Assembly (NCBI GenBank): GCA_020736575.1
Contig: JAGPYM010000012.1
Location: 248,001 to 312,000 of the forward strand
Length of the DNA stretch: 64,000 bases
Source: Thelonectria olida
Lineage: Eukaryota > Ascomycota > Sordariomycetes > Hypocreales > Nectriaceae
Direction of reading: 5' to 3'
A program made the position numbers and the translations under genes. Every line of letters starts with the position of its first letter. Position 1 is the stretch's first letter. This document shows, one piece after another, positions 35,353 to 45,813 of the stretch. The notes beneath the pieces are model-generated. The model did no database searches, had not been told where the DNA came from, and worked only from the letters and a program-made list of their open reading frames with translations.

Positions 35353-36397
35353 GAGCATCAAAGGGAGGTTTTCGCAGATTTCGTAGGTCGAGTTTGGCCT
35401 CGATGTATCTCTTGTTGGATGCATGTATCTTGTTACTTTCTTGTTTGCCTTAGTTCTTTGCAGAGGCTTGACTGTTTGCAATAAGATATAGACCTCTCCT
35501 GATGAGTTAGCCATGCATTTAAAACTATTGCGTCTTATGAACAACTATAGACATTGGCCAAACCCGGCGTGTATGGCACTGCGTAGTTGTTTAACCCTTC
35601 CTCCTCACGTTATCCTGAATTCACGAATCAGATTCTCAAGGTCGGCGCTTTGATCCTATTAATAGTCACAGGTACTCTCGAACCAGGTGATGATATTCGG
35701 TCTCGATCAAGTCCATGTCACTCATCCATCGCTTGCATACGGATGCAACCATGCCTACGGCGTAGCAACCTGCGGAAAACTACCCCCTTGCTCAGCTCAC
35801 ATGCATGTTGAGGTCGGTAATGCCCAAGCTACGTCACACTGTGATCCCACAGACCTTCTTACTTGTTGGTTCACGGATCCATGCGATGTGAACTCGTGCT
35901 TCCACGGCGCCTCCCGTCCTCCAATCTGGGGTATGATGTGACCTGCGGGGAAGTTCAAAGTTGCTCAACGTCGGGCCCGCTGCGGAGGCGACCGAAGACT
36001 TCAATTCAATCGGGTCCGCAGCTTCCAGCTGCCGATGCGGGGTTAGGAGTCTGGGGTATCATCTGGGGTTGAAGGGGGAGGAAGATGCATTATCTCTGTG
36101 TCTATCGTCCAGTCGGATTTCAATCGTCCTTCTCGTGGTCCACTGCTACTGCGCAAAGCGCGGGGAATCAGGGGGATACAGGCTATATCCTCGGGGCGAG
36201 CCCGAACTCGGCATGAAAGGAAACATCAGTGGCTTGCTGCTGCAGGTATAAATTCACCAGCATGCAAGTATTCCCTCATTGCTGGTACCTCGTTCTTTTT
36301 CTCTCAAACCGTTGTACTCGAATCTAAACTTCACAGGTCACATATCAATCACCTCAGCTTGAACCGTCTCACATACCTATTTCTCAAATAGAAAGCA
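35353..36397. other. Intergenic, nothing firm
   Basis: About 1.05 kb. A His/Cys-rich open frame at 35687-35941 on the plus strand lacks a signal peptide and splice sites and is treated as chance. The rest is the promoter region of the SDR gene. Confidence 0.35.
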
Positions 36398-37298
36398 ATG
36401 ACTTCGCAAGAAACCCGCACAGCCATCGTAACTGGATCAGCGAGAGGAATGTAAGTTACATTCACTCTAGTATGGAAGAGATCCCATGTTGACGCTCGAT
36501 ACCCAGAGGAAAAGCGATTGCTCTCCGCCTCGCCCAGGATGGTTACGATATCTGCGTCAATGGTAGGCACCAGTGCTCTATATGATCATGATTATCCCAT
36601 CTAACCTCAATCTAGACATCCAAGCGAACAAGTCTGGCATCGACCAGACAGTCTCCGAGATTCAGCAGCTCGGTCGCAGAGCCTACGGCCATGTTGCCGA
36701 CGTTTCTAAACGTCCCGAAGTTGAAAAGCTGGTCGAAGCATCCGTCAAAGAGCTCGGTCCGTTGAACACCATGGTCGCAAACGCCGGCATATCACAAGTC
36801 AAGTCTAGCCTCGAGCTGACTGAAGACGACGTCAAACGCATGTTTGAAGTCAACGTCTACGGCGTGCACAACTGCTACACGGCAGCGGCCAAGCAAATGA
36901 TCAAGCAAGGCTCTGGCGGCAAGATCCTCGGCGCGGCGTCCATTGTTGGCTTCAAGCCTTTTCCATTGCTATCTCACTATTCCGCCAGCAAGTTCGCAGT
37001 CCGCGGCCTCACGCAGGTGTTCGCCATGGAGATGGCGTCGCACAAGATCACGGTGAACGCGTATGCTCCGGGCATCGTGGGGACGGCCATGTGGGATCTG
37101 ATCGACGAGGAACTAGGAAAGTTGAGCGGTGCGCAGAAGGGCGAGACGATTAAGAAGTATAGCGATGATCTGATTGCGCTGGGACGCACCAGCGTTCCAG
37201 AGGATGTAGCAAAGGTGGTTAGTTTCTTGAGCGGGCCGGACTCGGATTACATGACTGGGCAGACCATTGTCGTCGATGGTGGTATTGTTTTCACATGA
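36398..37298 (+). CDS. Short-chain dehydrogenase, acetoin/diacetyl reductase-like
   Basis: Three exons: 36398-36450, 36507-36562 and 36616-37298 (263 aa). The cofactor motif TGSARGIGKAIA is rebuilt across the first intron, followed by NAGI, the catalytic Ser in ASIVGFKP, YSASKFAVRG (YxxxK), and PGIVGTAMWDLID. The end TGQTIVVDGGIVF is typical. The length and the motif set resemble diacetyl reductase/(S)-acetoin dehydrogenase SDRs, which reduce diketones with NAD(P)H in the cytosol. Substrate is inferred and unsure. All junctions keep phase, so the gene appears intact. Confidence 0.9.
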
Positions 37299-37537
37299 GA
37301 CGAGGCGAGCACATCGGTTCAGGATGAGAGTCTTTGCCGGGGTTGCGGATGCCAAATCCTTCCGGACTCCGACTGGGATTGTCGAGTGTCAGCCCATTTA
37401 AGTATGCTCCAGCGTATTATTTCGATCAATCGGAAAGTCGGTCTGCAACCTACTGTACCTATAAATTTGTGCGTCTCTACCCGCGGTGAACATCTTCCTC
37501 TAGGTAAGAGCAGGAGAATCGCAAGCCCGACACGACG

Positions 37538-38265
37538 GAACAAATTATCACCCTTATTACCGGTATGCATATCTCTCTCTGAATTGTAACAAGACTCATT
37601 CACTACTATTAGGTGCAAACTGTGGCATCGCTTATGAAACAGCCAGGAACCTCCTGTCCTCGACTTCGCCCAGTTACCATGTTATATTAAGGAGTCGAGA
37701 TGCCGCCAAAGGAGAACAAGCTCCAGTAACCCTTCGAGGACTGCCCGAGACCAAGGGCTCCGTTGAGTCAGTTCAAATCGACGTGGAAGACGACCTGTCT
37801 GTCGACTTGGCTGCGTCAAAGGTTGCTTCGGCCCATGGCCGACTCAACGTGCTCATCAATAATGCTGGCATTGCTGTCACCTCGGCCTTTCCTGGGTTGA
37901 ACACTTCAGCTCCCCCGGCCCGGCGTGTCCTTCGCAACGCCTTCAGCGTCAATGTTGCAGGAGCTGTGAGCGTCACGGAAGCGGTCCTGTCGCTCATGCA
38001 AAAGAGTTCAGAACCCCGTCTAATACTCGTTTCTGCATACCTGGGAACCTTGGATCCAGGTCTCAACGCGACGACTGTCACCGAGGACGCCGACACTTGG
38101 CGGGCAAGGGGCGCGCCCGAATCCAATGTTGGTGCAGAGAGAATTGCAAAAGTGGTGAGGGGAGAAATGAATCCTTCTTTTATTTTTTTTTTTTCATTTT
38201 TTTTGAAAGAGTGCATAGCTGTAACGAAGGACACGCAATTTGCCCATGGTGAACTGGGTAGTTAA
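37538..38265 (+). pseudogene. Decayed short-chain dehydrogenase
   Basis: Two exon-like parts, to 37562 and 37613-38265, with intron 37563-37612. The product resembles SDRs of the C-factor type: LITGANCGIAYETARNLL, VQIDVEDDLSV and LNVLINNAGIAV are present. Several faults are visible. No ATG opens the first part. The last glycine of TGxxxGxG is Ala. After VSAYLGTLDPGLNATTVTED the sequence jumps to a C-terminal-like GAERIAKVVRGE, so the block with the catalytic YxxxK is gone. A T-rich tract (about 38178-38205) follows, then QFAHGELG. This looks like an internally deleted relic of a gene related to, but not a copy of, the intact SDR just upstream. Confidence 0.7.
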
Positions 38266-38722
38266 TGAGCGGATGGCCGCGTTAGGATCAACCCACTCGT
38301 CAATTTACAGCTTCACTCTGCTGTGCATATTGATGCAGATTAACAGCAAGGTGGATCGACTTGGGATTACAGGCAGCTACAGCATGATGCAAAGAGCTTG
38401 AGCGCGGATGCCAACTCAGAACTGCGTCTCGGCTCTTTCCATTGTCGGTAGGAGGGCTGTGTGCAGAGAAGCCTCGAGTCGTTATTCCCGACCTATTAAC
38501 TGTTGGCCGCAACGCCTAGCCAACAACAAGGCCAGGGTTGATTCCTTGGTGGGCTTCAGGTAGCTGCGCCATGCCTGTGAATAAAAACTTCAAGTGCCCA
38601 TCTCATTCTTAGGCTCCTGGTCGCCTTCCTCCCCTCCCTCCTCGTTCCAATCTGTAGAGCAACTACTGCTCAAACAGCCGCCTCATCCACCACGATCTCA
38701 ACCGTCGACCAAAGCTACCTAA
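38266..38722. other. Intergenic, promoter of WSC gene
   Basis: About 460 bp; C/T-rich just before the next start. Nothing else recognised. Confidence 0.35.
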
Positions 38723-39364
38723 ATGGCGTGCTTCACTATCATTTCCGCCACTCTTCTCTTCTGGGTGACTCTCGTGGCTGGCGTTCGTCGCCGTCCATAT
38801 CAGCATCCCCCGACAGTTCCCATATTAGGACGGCCAACATCACAAGGCTGCTTCGGATCTCTCTCGTCAACCGCAGGTCGTGGTATGAAACCCCATTTTG
38901 TCAGTGTGGGATTGTGTGCCCACATCTGCAAAGACGAGAAGAAGGCTGTCACTGTGTTGCACATGAACACGTGTTTTTGTGCTGAAACCTACCCGTCTCG
39001 TCTCTCGCTGGTTGATGATAGCTATTGCTCATGGGGCTGTCCGGGCTATAATGCGGACGCGTGTGGCGGTCCCATAGCATTCAGTGTCGTCAACACGGGC
39101 CTGCAGCTTGACGTGGAGTATGATGGCAACGACAACGCCAGCGAGCCTGCCGCGACCGCTTCTGCATCGACCTCGTCAGCCATCGCTAATACCGGTCCGA
39201 CCGACTCGGTCCCCTCTCAATGCTCTTCGTGGGCCACGACAACTCTTAACGGAGTCCTCGATAAGATCGAAATGGCAGCTGGGAAGCTCGTCGGGAAGAT
39301 TCAAGCCTTCTTCAAAGAGTCGAGCGAGGAAACCAGGCAGTTACAGGAAGAGCTGGATCTCTAG
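38723..39364 (+). CDS. Secreted WSC-domain protein, 213 aa
   Basis: Single exon. A clear N-terminal signal peptide (MACFTIISATLLFWVTLVAG) is followed by a WSC domain around residues 42-125: GCFGSLSS, then paired Cys at CAHICKD, NTCFCAETY, YCSWGCPG and DACGG, ending FSVVNTG. WSC domains bind carbohydrate and occur in wall-stress sensors and secreted enzymes. Here the rest is a Thr/Ser/Ala-rich linker and a charged helical end (EETRQLQEELDL) with no membrane anchor. It is therefore probably secreted or wall-associated rather than a Wsc sensor. Role unknown. Confidence 0.85.
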   Translation: MACFTIISATLLFWVTLVAGVRRRPYQHPPTVPILGRPTSQGCFGSLSSTAGRGMKPHFVSVGLCAHICKDEKKAVTVLHMNTCFCAETYPSRLSLVDDSYCSWGCPGYNADACGGPIAFSVVNTGLQLDVEYDGNDNASEPAATASASTSSAIANTGPTDSVPSQCSSWATTTLNGVLDKIEMAAGKLVGKIQAFFKESSEETRQLQEELDL

Positions 39365-39600
39365 GCCTGCGAAGCGGTGAACTGTTCGATATATTCCACG
39401 CAGAGGAGGTAGGACTTGGGACTTCATGCCAGCTGCCAATCTAAGGCACTATTCGGCAGCAAAGCGTTTGCCAAAATTAGATCACACTGAGCTTTTGAGA
39501 CAGTAAAACCGCCCTTGAAATAATGACTATGGTTTCAACTAACTCGGTAAACGAATCTGTACTTGGTGTCTGGTTAACTGAGAACGTCTGACATGAAACT

Positions 39601-40214
39601 CTAACGTAATGTTATAGATTGACTCTGGTGACCGTCCCTTAAGTATTCCCTTTTCATCAGGCCATGTACGAAAGATTCGCCTACTACTTTGTACGTATTT
39701 GGATGATCCTCGGCTTGCCGAAGCACGTACGGGACCTTTCCAAGGAAAATGCACACAGTGTCACTCGGCTGTGCTGTCAAGGGAATTGTCCCAACGAATC
39801 CCGCATCTGATATGAAGAGTTTCCGAAAATGAAGAAATCTCAACTCTCTGAACCTTTGTGACCAAGCATCACGTCCCGGAAGGGAATTTGTAGCATGTGC
39901 TCCAATCTGTTCGTTGGCAGGTTGTGTGCGAGAATTTAGACGGCGAAGGTCATCCAGAATCTCATGACAAGGGTCTCTAGAGGTATCTGAAGAGGTTTCT
40001 TCAGTGAAGTATCGCCCATTGGCGGTGCAAAGGGGGGCCTTGTCATTGCTTCGTCCCCAGGCATAGGAGAGGCTGGCAGGGTCCACGCTCGGTGTGAATA
40101 ACATCTGCATTCAGGGTTGCCACTCTGATTCGCTGCAGAGGGGTTGGCCTTTAGCTGGATTAATCTGATTTCATGACGGTTTCTCTTTAACGGCTTGTAG
40201 GGGAAATCACACAT
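39601..40214 (-). pseudogene. Relic of a HET-domain gene
   Basis: The minus strand keeps the two ends of a heterokaryon-incompatibility (HET) protein. The N-terminal part reads YKPLKRNRHEIRLIQL, then, after a frame change near 40085-40095, DPASLSYAWGRSND (HET motif 1) and NGRYF. It then jumps to a C-terminal block (RKLFISDAGFVGTIPL; AQPSDTVCIFLGKVPYVLR; YKVVGESFVHGLM) typical of HET protein ends. The HET catalytic middle (WIDAICINQ, VYxW) is missing. So there is at least one frameshift and a large internal deletion. Intact HET proteins trigger programmed cell death on non-self recognition; this one cannot. Confidence 0.75.
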
Positions 40215-40436
40215 AGGGCGAGTTCGATGCGACATGATGGCCATGTATTGGCTGAATGAAGACATATACGACTGAATTGCAAACAGCTTCTGTTTCAATC
40301 TTCCATCCACAATGATTGTTGGGCAAGACACGACCCTTGTCGATTCAGTACCCGGGCTGACCAGGCGTTCAGCTGCACTCAGTCACCACCGTATGGACCA
40401 AGTCTGCCTCGCCGCCCAGGCAGATTACAGGGCAAT
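40215..40436. other. Spacer between relics
   Basis: Short stretch between the HET relic and a possible decayed gene. Nothing recognised. Confidence 0.3.
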
Positions 40437-40950
40437 ATGCGAGACTCTGTTGCTCAGTGGCTCAACAGCGAGAATCCATCATTATCGCAATCATCGTCAT
40501 CGGGTCAAATCATCTTTGTACCAATAAACGCCGAAAGCTGGGAAGATGGAGACTGTATCGAGCACCACTTGCAAGCTGGGTCTCATCGTCTTTTTCCTCG
40601 ATCGCGATTTCGCTATGCTGTTCGACGAAGACGGTGAATGGGTGCGTGACCTGAAGAGCTGGAAGTTTGCCAAAGATCTCTCCTTAGCAGCCGAGGACTT
40701 CTTGGAGGTTCTGGAGACTCTCAACTCTTCGCCATATAACCTTATAAGTGACCTGCCAGCAGGGTTCGAAGGGATTGTAGAGAATTGCGCCGCAGACGTG
40801 GGCATCTCCTATTCGATCTTATATTGCCTCCTAAAACGCCACGTAAAGACTTTTCAGGGATATGTACTACTTTGTCCCTATATTCCCAGGCCTCACTCGT
40901 CGGGTCACGTACTAACGATCCACCGTGATGAAGAGGTGCACAGGCATTAG
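40437..40950 (+). pseudogene. Possible decayed coding region, unknown family
   Basis: Two overlapping plus-strand frames look protein-like one after the other: 40437-40637 (WLNSENPSLSQ; IIFVPINAESWEDGD) and 40546-40950 (GEWVRDLKSWKFAKDLSLAA; DLPAGFEGIVENCAADVG). Their content suggests one former gene with a frame change near 40550-40600. No known domain is visible and no clean splice model was found. A possible further piece is 41046-41270. Low confidence. Confidence 0.3.
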
Positions 40951-41388
40951 AGAGATTTCAAAACACTCAGCCTGCAGTGATTGAAGCGATGTCACACTTG
41001 ACTTCTCAGGACGCAATTTAGCTTGACGCTGGGGTCCCAAGGCACTTGAACATTCTCGCCGAGGATCTCATGAGAGGGAAAATCCAGTTCTCCAGCCCTC
41101 AGTTGTACCGACTTCCGAGAATATTGGGTGAAATCAGTACCGAACCTTTCCCAGAAGAGCATCTCGCCTTGCATGCCGGTGGTAAGCGAAAAGCAAAAGA
41201 AGTTGAAGAAGGCATTGAAACGCAAGGAAACCGTGGTTTATTTCTTCAGCCCATCAACAATACAATATGAATCTCTGATGCTAAAACAGTAAGAATCACG
41301 CCTATAGCTTCCCAAATTATCTCAGTGCAGCAAGTTTCAATCTTATTAGATACTGTCTATAACAGCCCTCCCCTTAGGCTAGGTTGGC
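40951..41388. other. Intergenic, nothing firm
   Basis: Holds a short frame at 41046-41270 that may belong to the decayed region before it, and the 3' UTR of the chimeric gene on the minus strand. Confidence 0.3.
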
Positions 41389-44329
41389 TCAGATGATATG
41401 TTTTTGGTGTGATTGAAGCCATACAGAAGATGTGGTAACGGCAGCGGTGGGCACGTTGTTAATATTGACCTCGGAGGGGTTCTCGGGGGCGGCGTTTCTT
41501 TGAGGGCACTCACGAGAGATGTGGCCAGCCTCACCACACTGGTAACATGTCTTGCCAGCGGTGTTGAGGGGGGTTGCGTTGGGAGCGGTGCAGTCCCGAG
41601 AAATGTGGCCTAGCTTACCACAGGCATAGCACTTCATAGCCTGAGCCTGGCAGTCACGGGCAAAATGGTTAGGGCCACCGCACTTGTAGCATGTTGCGGG
41701 ACGCGGACCACCGGCAAAGCCGCCTCGGCCGTAGCCGCCTCGACCGTAGCCGCCGACTAAACCGCCGCGGCCTACAGCAAGGCCGACGGGGTTCGGACAG
41801 ACGCGCTGTAAAACATAGGTTAGTTGATAAATGCTTGGAATGAACAGGATCGGACATACAGCCAGGTGGCCGGGCTGACCACAGTTGTAGCAGCGGTCGC
41901 TGATGGTAGGGCAGTCAGCCTGAACGTGGCCGAGACCCTGGCAGTGGTAGCATTGCCGAGCCTCACTGGTACGGGGAAGAGGACACTGGCTGGGCTCGTG
42001 ACCTATCCATGAAATTGTCAGTTATTTGGGATGGCGATGGCGAGGGATGGTGTGATGATAACTCATACCGGGCTGTTTGCCTGTCGTACAAGGGTTAACA
42101 TTGGTTTTGAAACGGTTGAGGAGGACAGTAACTTACAGTTGTAACAAAGGCGCTCAGCAGAGGAGCAGACCTCGGCAAAGTGGCCAACGTTGCCACACTT
42201 GAAGCAAGCACGACGAGAAAGAGAAGATCCAGCAAAGTGGCCAGAGGACTGGGGTTGGGGGAAGTGAGGAAAAACATCTTTAACCTCATCAGACCCGCCG
42301 GTAACCTCTCTATATATGTCTTTGAGGCGTCCCAGGGACTCCAAGCCGCTTTCGTCCCGACTTGACTCAGTGTAGAAATCTATGAGAGATGCTAATGTAC
42401 TTATCGGCTCGGGGATTGCGACTGCTGATCCCGGAAAGAGATGTTGAATCTGTTTGAAGATAGCCTTATAGGGGCTGACATAAACTTCCCCAATGGGATT
42501 CGTGCCAATGGTATGGCCGTAGATGATTTTGGTTGTACCATCGACAACAACTGAACCAGAGTCGCCCCTTTTTAAGCCTACAGAGCCCATGAATTAGCTA
42601 ATACGCGGTTCAATTTAGGGATCAGTGGAACTCACTATTTTGCTGGGACATAACCACAGTCCACACTGCCGATGGCGTGCTCCCATTGATACCGCCTAAT
42701 AACGAAGTCCCAGGTTGGAGCAACCCTCTCTGGGGCGTTGCTTCACTTGTGATTATGAGAACTGGTGTCTCTTTAGTCGGTTGGGATTCGGATACTGTCG
42801 ATAGAAACACCGGACTCGATGAGATGCTGGGAAAAACGAAAGCATTGGGACGCCAGTTTTCTTGGTCCACCAATTTGATGAGAGCCCAGTCCAGATCCAA
42901 TCCACCACATTCGTCCAGCTCATGAGGCGTAGGGAACAACGCGAGCATCTCTTTGACTTCGCTCGCTTGGCCACTAGTCTCCGTTGGATTGCCATAATAG
43001 CTGTTCGCGACGGTTGAACGGGTGTCGACGGGATCTAGCTCCTCGTCATCATCTTCTGCGAGGCTCTCATACTCGACATCGTCGATGAAGTAGTCCCCAT
43101 CCTCTGGCATTGCATCGAAAGGATCGGTATCAGAGCCGTAGAGAGGCTCCTCGTCCTTGTTCGCGGAAGTAACAGCGTTAGAGCTGTCAACTAAACGGTA
43201 GTCGGACATCTCTCCGCCATGGGGTCCCTTTGTCAGCTCGAACGGTCTGAATGCGTGCATTGATGTAATGGCATAGAACTCTGAGTCTAACTTGATCACG
43301 CAACCCAGAGTAGAGAAGCTAGATTCATTACCAAGAAGCTCGATGACGCTGCCGGACATGGTTAATCCAGGCACCATATGAGGATGAGTCTCTAAGCGTC
43401 GCGACGGCACGGGCATCCGAGAATGTATTCGGACGGATTTTTGACCCCAGTACAAAGTCCTAGGTCTGCGCTGACGCCAAAAAAACAAGCTGAAGAATGG
43501 TCTATCACCCTTCTCAGTCGCCGACGCCTGGTTCCCACTCCATGGATATTTCCGAGACGGCCGACGACGACAGTATTGGTACTTGAGTTCCTTGCTAGTC
43601 AAGAGGGTTTTCAGGTCCTTGAATTCGCTGTGGCGGCAGAAAACAAGGATCGACGGGTGCGAATCACTGGACGACGTTCCACACAACCTGAGGGTGTAGT
43701 CAATGTATTGGAGGTTCTCCGTCAGTCGAGGATGTTCCCTGGTGTTGTGCCGAAATATGTTAACTACTTCTCGATACCTATCGTGGTACACCGCATCGAT
43801 GACTTCGCTGCCGTGGGGGTAAACAAATGTTGCCGGGGAGCAGCCAGGAAGCTGGACCGCTCCCCGGAAATGGTCGTCTGGAAGGTTCGCGACTGGTCCG
43901 TGACACGCCGTGGTGAAGCCATGTTCCTTGTTTTCAACGTCTGGCTTGGCATGTGTGTTGCCCGGATCAGTACTGAAGCCATTGCAGTCCGAAGGAAGAG
44001 ACGTCCTGGACTCGGAGATCACAACCGTAGCTTCGTCTGCACAGCTGGAGGTCGTTTTGGTTGACCATTGTTTGTTAGATGAAGGGCTTTTGAAGTCGCG
44101 CTTCGGAATGGTGAGTCGCTTGATTTGGCTCCGAAGGGATTCTTCAAAGGATGACAATATATTCGACGTCGTCTCAGAAGAGTTCTCACTGTGCAGCCGA
44201 GACGACCTGTTCACAATTTGTTAGGACGAACCTAGCACATGCGGAGTTTGGGTTTTGGGAATCAACTCACTTCTCTGTAGGCGACGGGCCTCCAAGAACA
44301 TCCACTGTAGTGACCTCACCCTGAGACAT
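41389..44329 (-). CDS. Chimeric protein: trypsin-like serine protease domain fused to seven-CCHC Gis2/CNBP-type protein
   Basis: Six exons: 44329-44271, 44206-42636, 42577-42137, 42069-42080 (12 nt), 42002-41860 and 41805-41389 (880 aa). Residues 1-280 are polar with no known domain. A chymotrypsin-like region follows: LGCVIKLDSEFYAITSMHAF (His ~337), GGLDLDWALIKL (Asp ~459), then across an intron LKRGDSGSVVVD (Ser ~550), and IYGHTIGTNPIGEVYV. The triad is complete. From ~660 on come seven CxxCxxxxHxxxxC knuckles with the RGG-like linker YGRGGYGRGGF, as in fungal Gis2/Byr3 single-strand nucleic-acid-binding proteins. Between the protease Ser and the first knuckle there is no methionine and no stop. 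The Gis2 part can thus hardly be translated alone. Divergent from a membrane protein gene 305 bp away. Confidence 0.82.
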
Positions 44330-44634
44330 TGTTGATCGTTTGCAGTGACACAGCAGGACTCTGTGGCCAGTCTGTCTGGTCCTTGAGTACTCCAAGCCGC
44401 CTGCTCATGTCTCATGAGGGTTTATCCCAAGTGCAAGAAGTGGTGGGAAGGGCTTGCATCCAATTGTGGCAGTGCAGTTGCCGCCTCACTTTGTCCGCCA
44501 ATCTTCTGCTTTGCCCGGGACAGGGGTGGCCATATCAAAACTCCGCCACATCGTCCGCGTTACTTCTCAGCTTGAGGTTGGGATCGTATGTGCCTAATTT
44601 CATCATCTTCATTCACCAGTTTCCACGACAAGCA
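44330..44634. promoter_or_regulatory. Shared divergent promoter of chimera and membrane protein
   Basis: 305 bp separate the two start codons on opposite strands. Such a short shared region suggests linked expression (inference). No specific site is claimed. Confidence 0.5.
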
Positions 44635-45813
44635 ATGCTCCAACCAACTGAGATCGAACGCCAACAAATTGTGAGGGCGGTATTTGGCGAGGGTTTCATC
44701 GACCATGCCAACAGTCCCAGATTCGAAGCCTACTTCAACCACTATTGTTCCGTTGTCTGCCCAGCCTCTTCGGGGAATGCCGTGATCGAGATCGACACTC
44801 CGGCACTTAGAAACCATGCCGACGTTCTCAACTGTGTCGACATCATTGTCCAGAACCCAAAACTCTCATTTAACGAATTTGTCTCCAAGGCAGTTGATTC
44901 CAAGTCCACCGAAGCCAGTCTGAGAGAGAAAGAACAGGTAGCCAGAGTGGCAGTCGAGGTTGTTTTTGCTATCAACTGTACGCTAAGAGACTATTACTCG
45001 GATAATCTCATAGATGGCGCTTCTCACCACGTTAAGTGGGAAAATCATGTCTCCTTCCTCTGCTTCATAGAAAATGCTTTTACGCTGGGATCGCAACAAA
45101 TTCGAACACTCGAACAGCGACGACGACATGCAGAAACGATGAGGCACAAGGCATCCCTTAAGGCTTGGAAGCTCACCAAGCGATACGGCATCAAGATTAG
45201 GGGTACAGATAATCTGCTGGAGCATCTTGTATTGGACGTCAAAACAATGACGCTGAAAGTCTTCCATCAAGTATCGTTTCTGAGGGCTCATCTGGCGAAG
45301 AGCAAGCAGGAGCCGCTAGACCTTACTTTTGAGGAGAGCTTAAAAAGGCGAGATACTCCGTAAGACAGCTGAGTGTCTTTTACTGACTATTGCCATAGGG
45401 GGACACTACCACCGAGGCTTCTCCTTGAGACTATACTGACATTTCATGATGTCTTGTTTCCAGTGGCTAGCATACGCGACAAAAAGTCGCGTGCAGCCCT
45501 GGATACTATGATCCAAAAGTATGGCTTTGATGCGGAGGGAAGGTGGATTGAATTCGTTCGGGCTACTCCCACCGATATGACGTTCGAATTCTGGGGTGAC
45601 CGTCTATCGACTCTCCACGATACTGTTCAACGGCCGCCGCCCGCGAACGCTATGGTCGCCTGGTTTGAGAGGCATACCTCAGAGAGGAATGCGCTGACTG
45701 TAGCCATTGTGGGCCTCTTCTTGTCCGTGCTCTTTGGATTGTTATCCTTTATTGTTGGGCTATTGCAGCTCATTTTGGCCTGGGTAGCGTACAAGTATCC
45801 TCCAGCTTCATGA
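44635..45813 (+). CDS. Unrecognised protein with C-terminal membrane segment, 379 aa
   Basis: Two exons, 44635-45359 and 45399-45813. The intron is only 39 nt, with GTAAGA, TACTGAC and TAG, and it keeps phase (CC|G). The N-terminal ~300 residues are helical and charged, with no signal peptide. The C-terminus has AWFERHTSERNALTVA followed by a ~40-residue hydrophobic segment (IVGLFLSVLFGLLSFIVGLL and on to AWVAYKYPPAS), enough for one long or two short membrane helices. I do not recognise the family, though this type of C-terminal anchor occurs in proteins near fungal HET/NLR-like genes. Its head-to-head position with the protease chimera suggests a functional pair (inference). Confidence 0.7.

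Noticed and set aside
35687..35941. Cys/His-rich small secreted protein candidate
   Set aside because: No signal peptide, no splice structure and no regular Cys spacing.
42137..42590. Separate Gis2 gene starting within this exon
   Set aside because: There is no Met codon in frame between the upstream intron acceptor and the first knuckle; the ATG at 42588-42590 lies in the intron and would read into the protease motif GDSGS.
44329..44634. N-terminal extension of the plus-strand membrane protein
   Set aside because: The frame is open, but it overlaps the first exon of the divergent gene and lacks the composition of the rest; ATG 44635 fits better.
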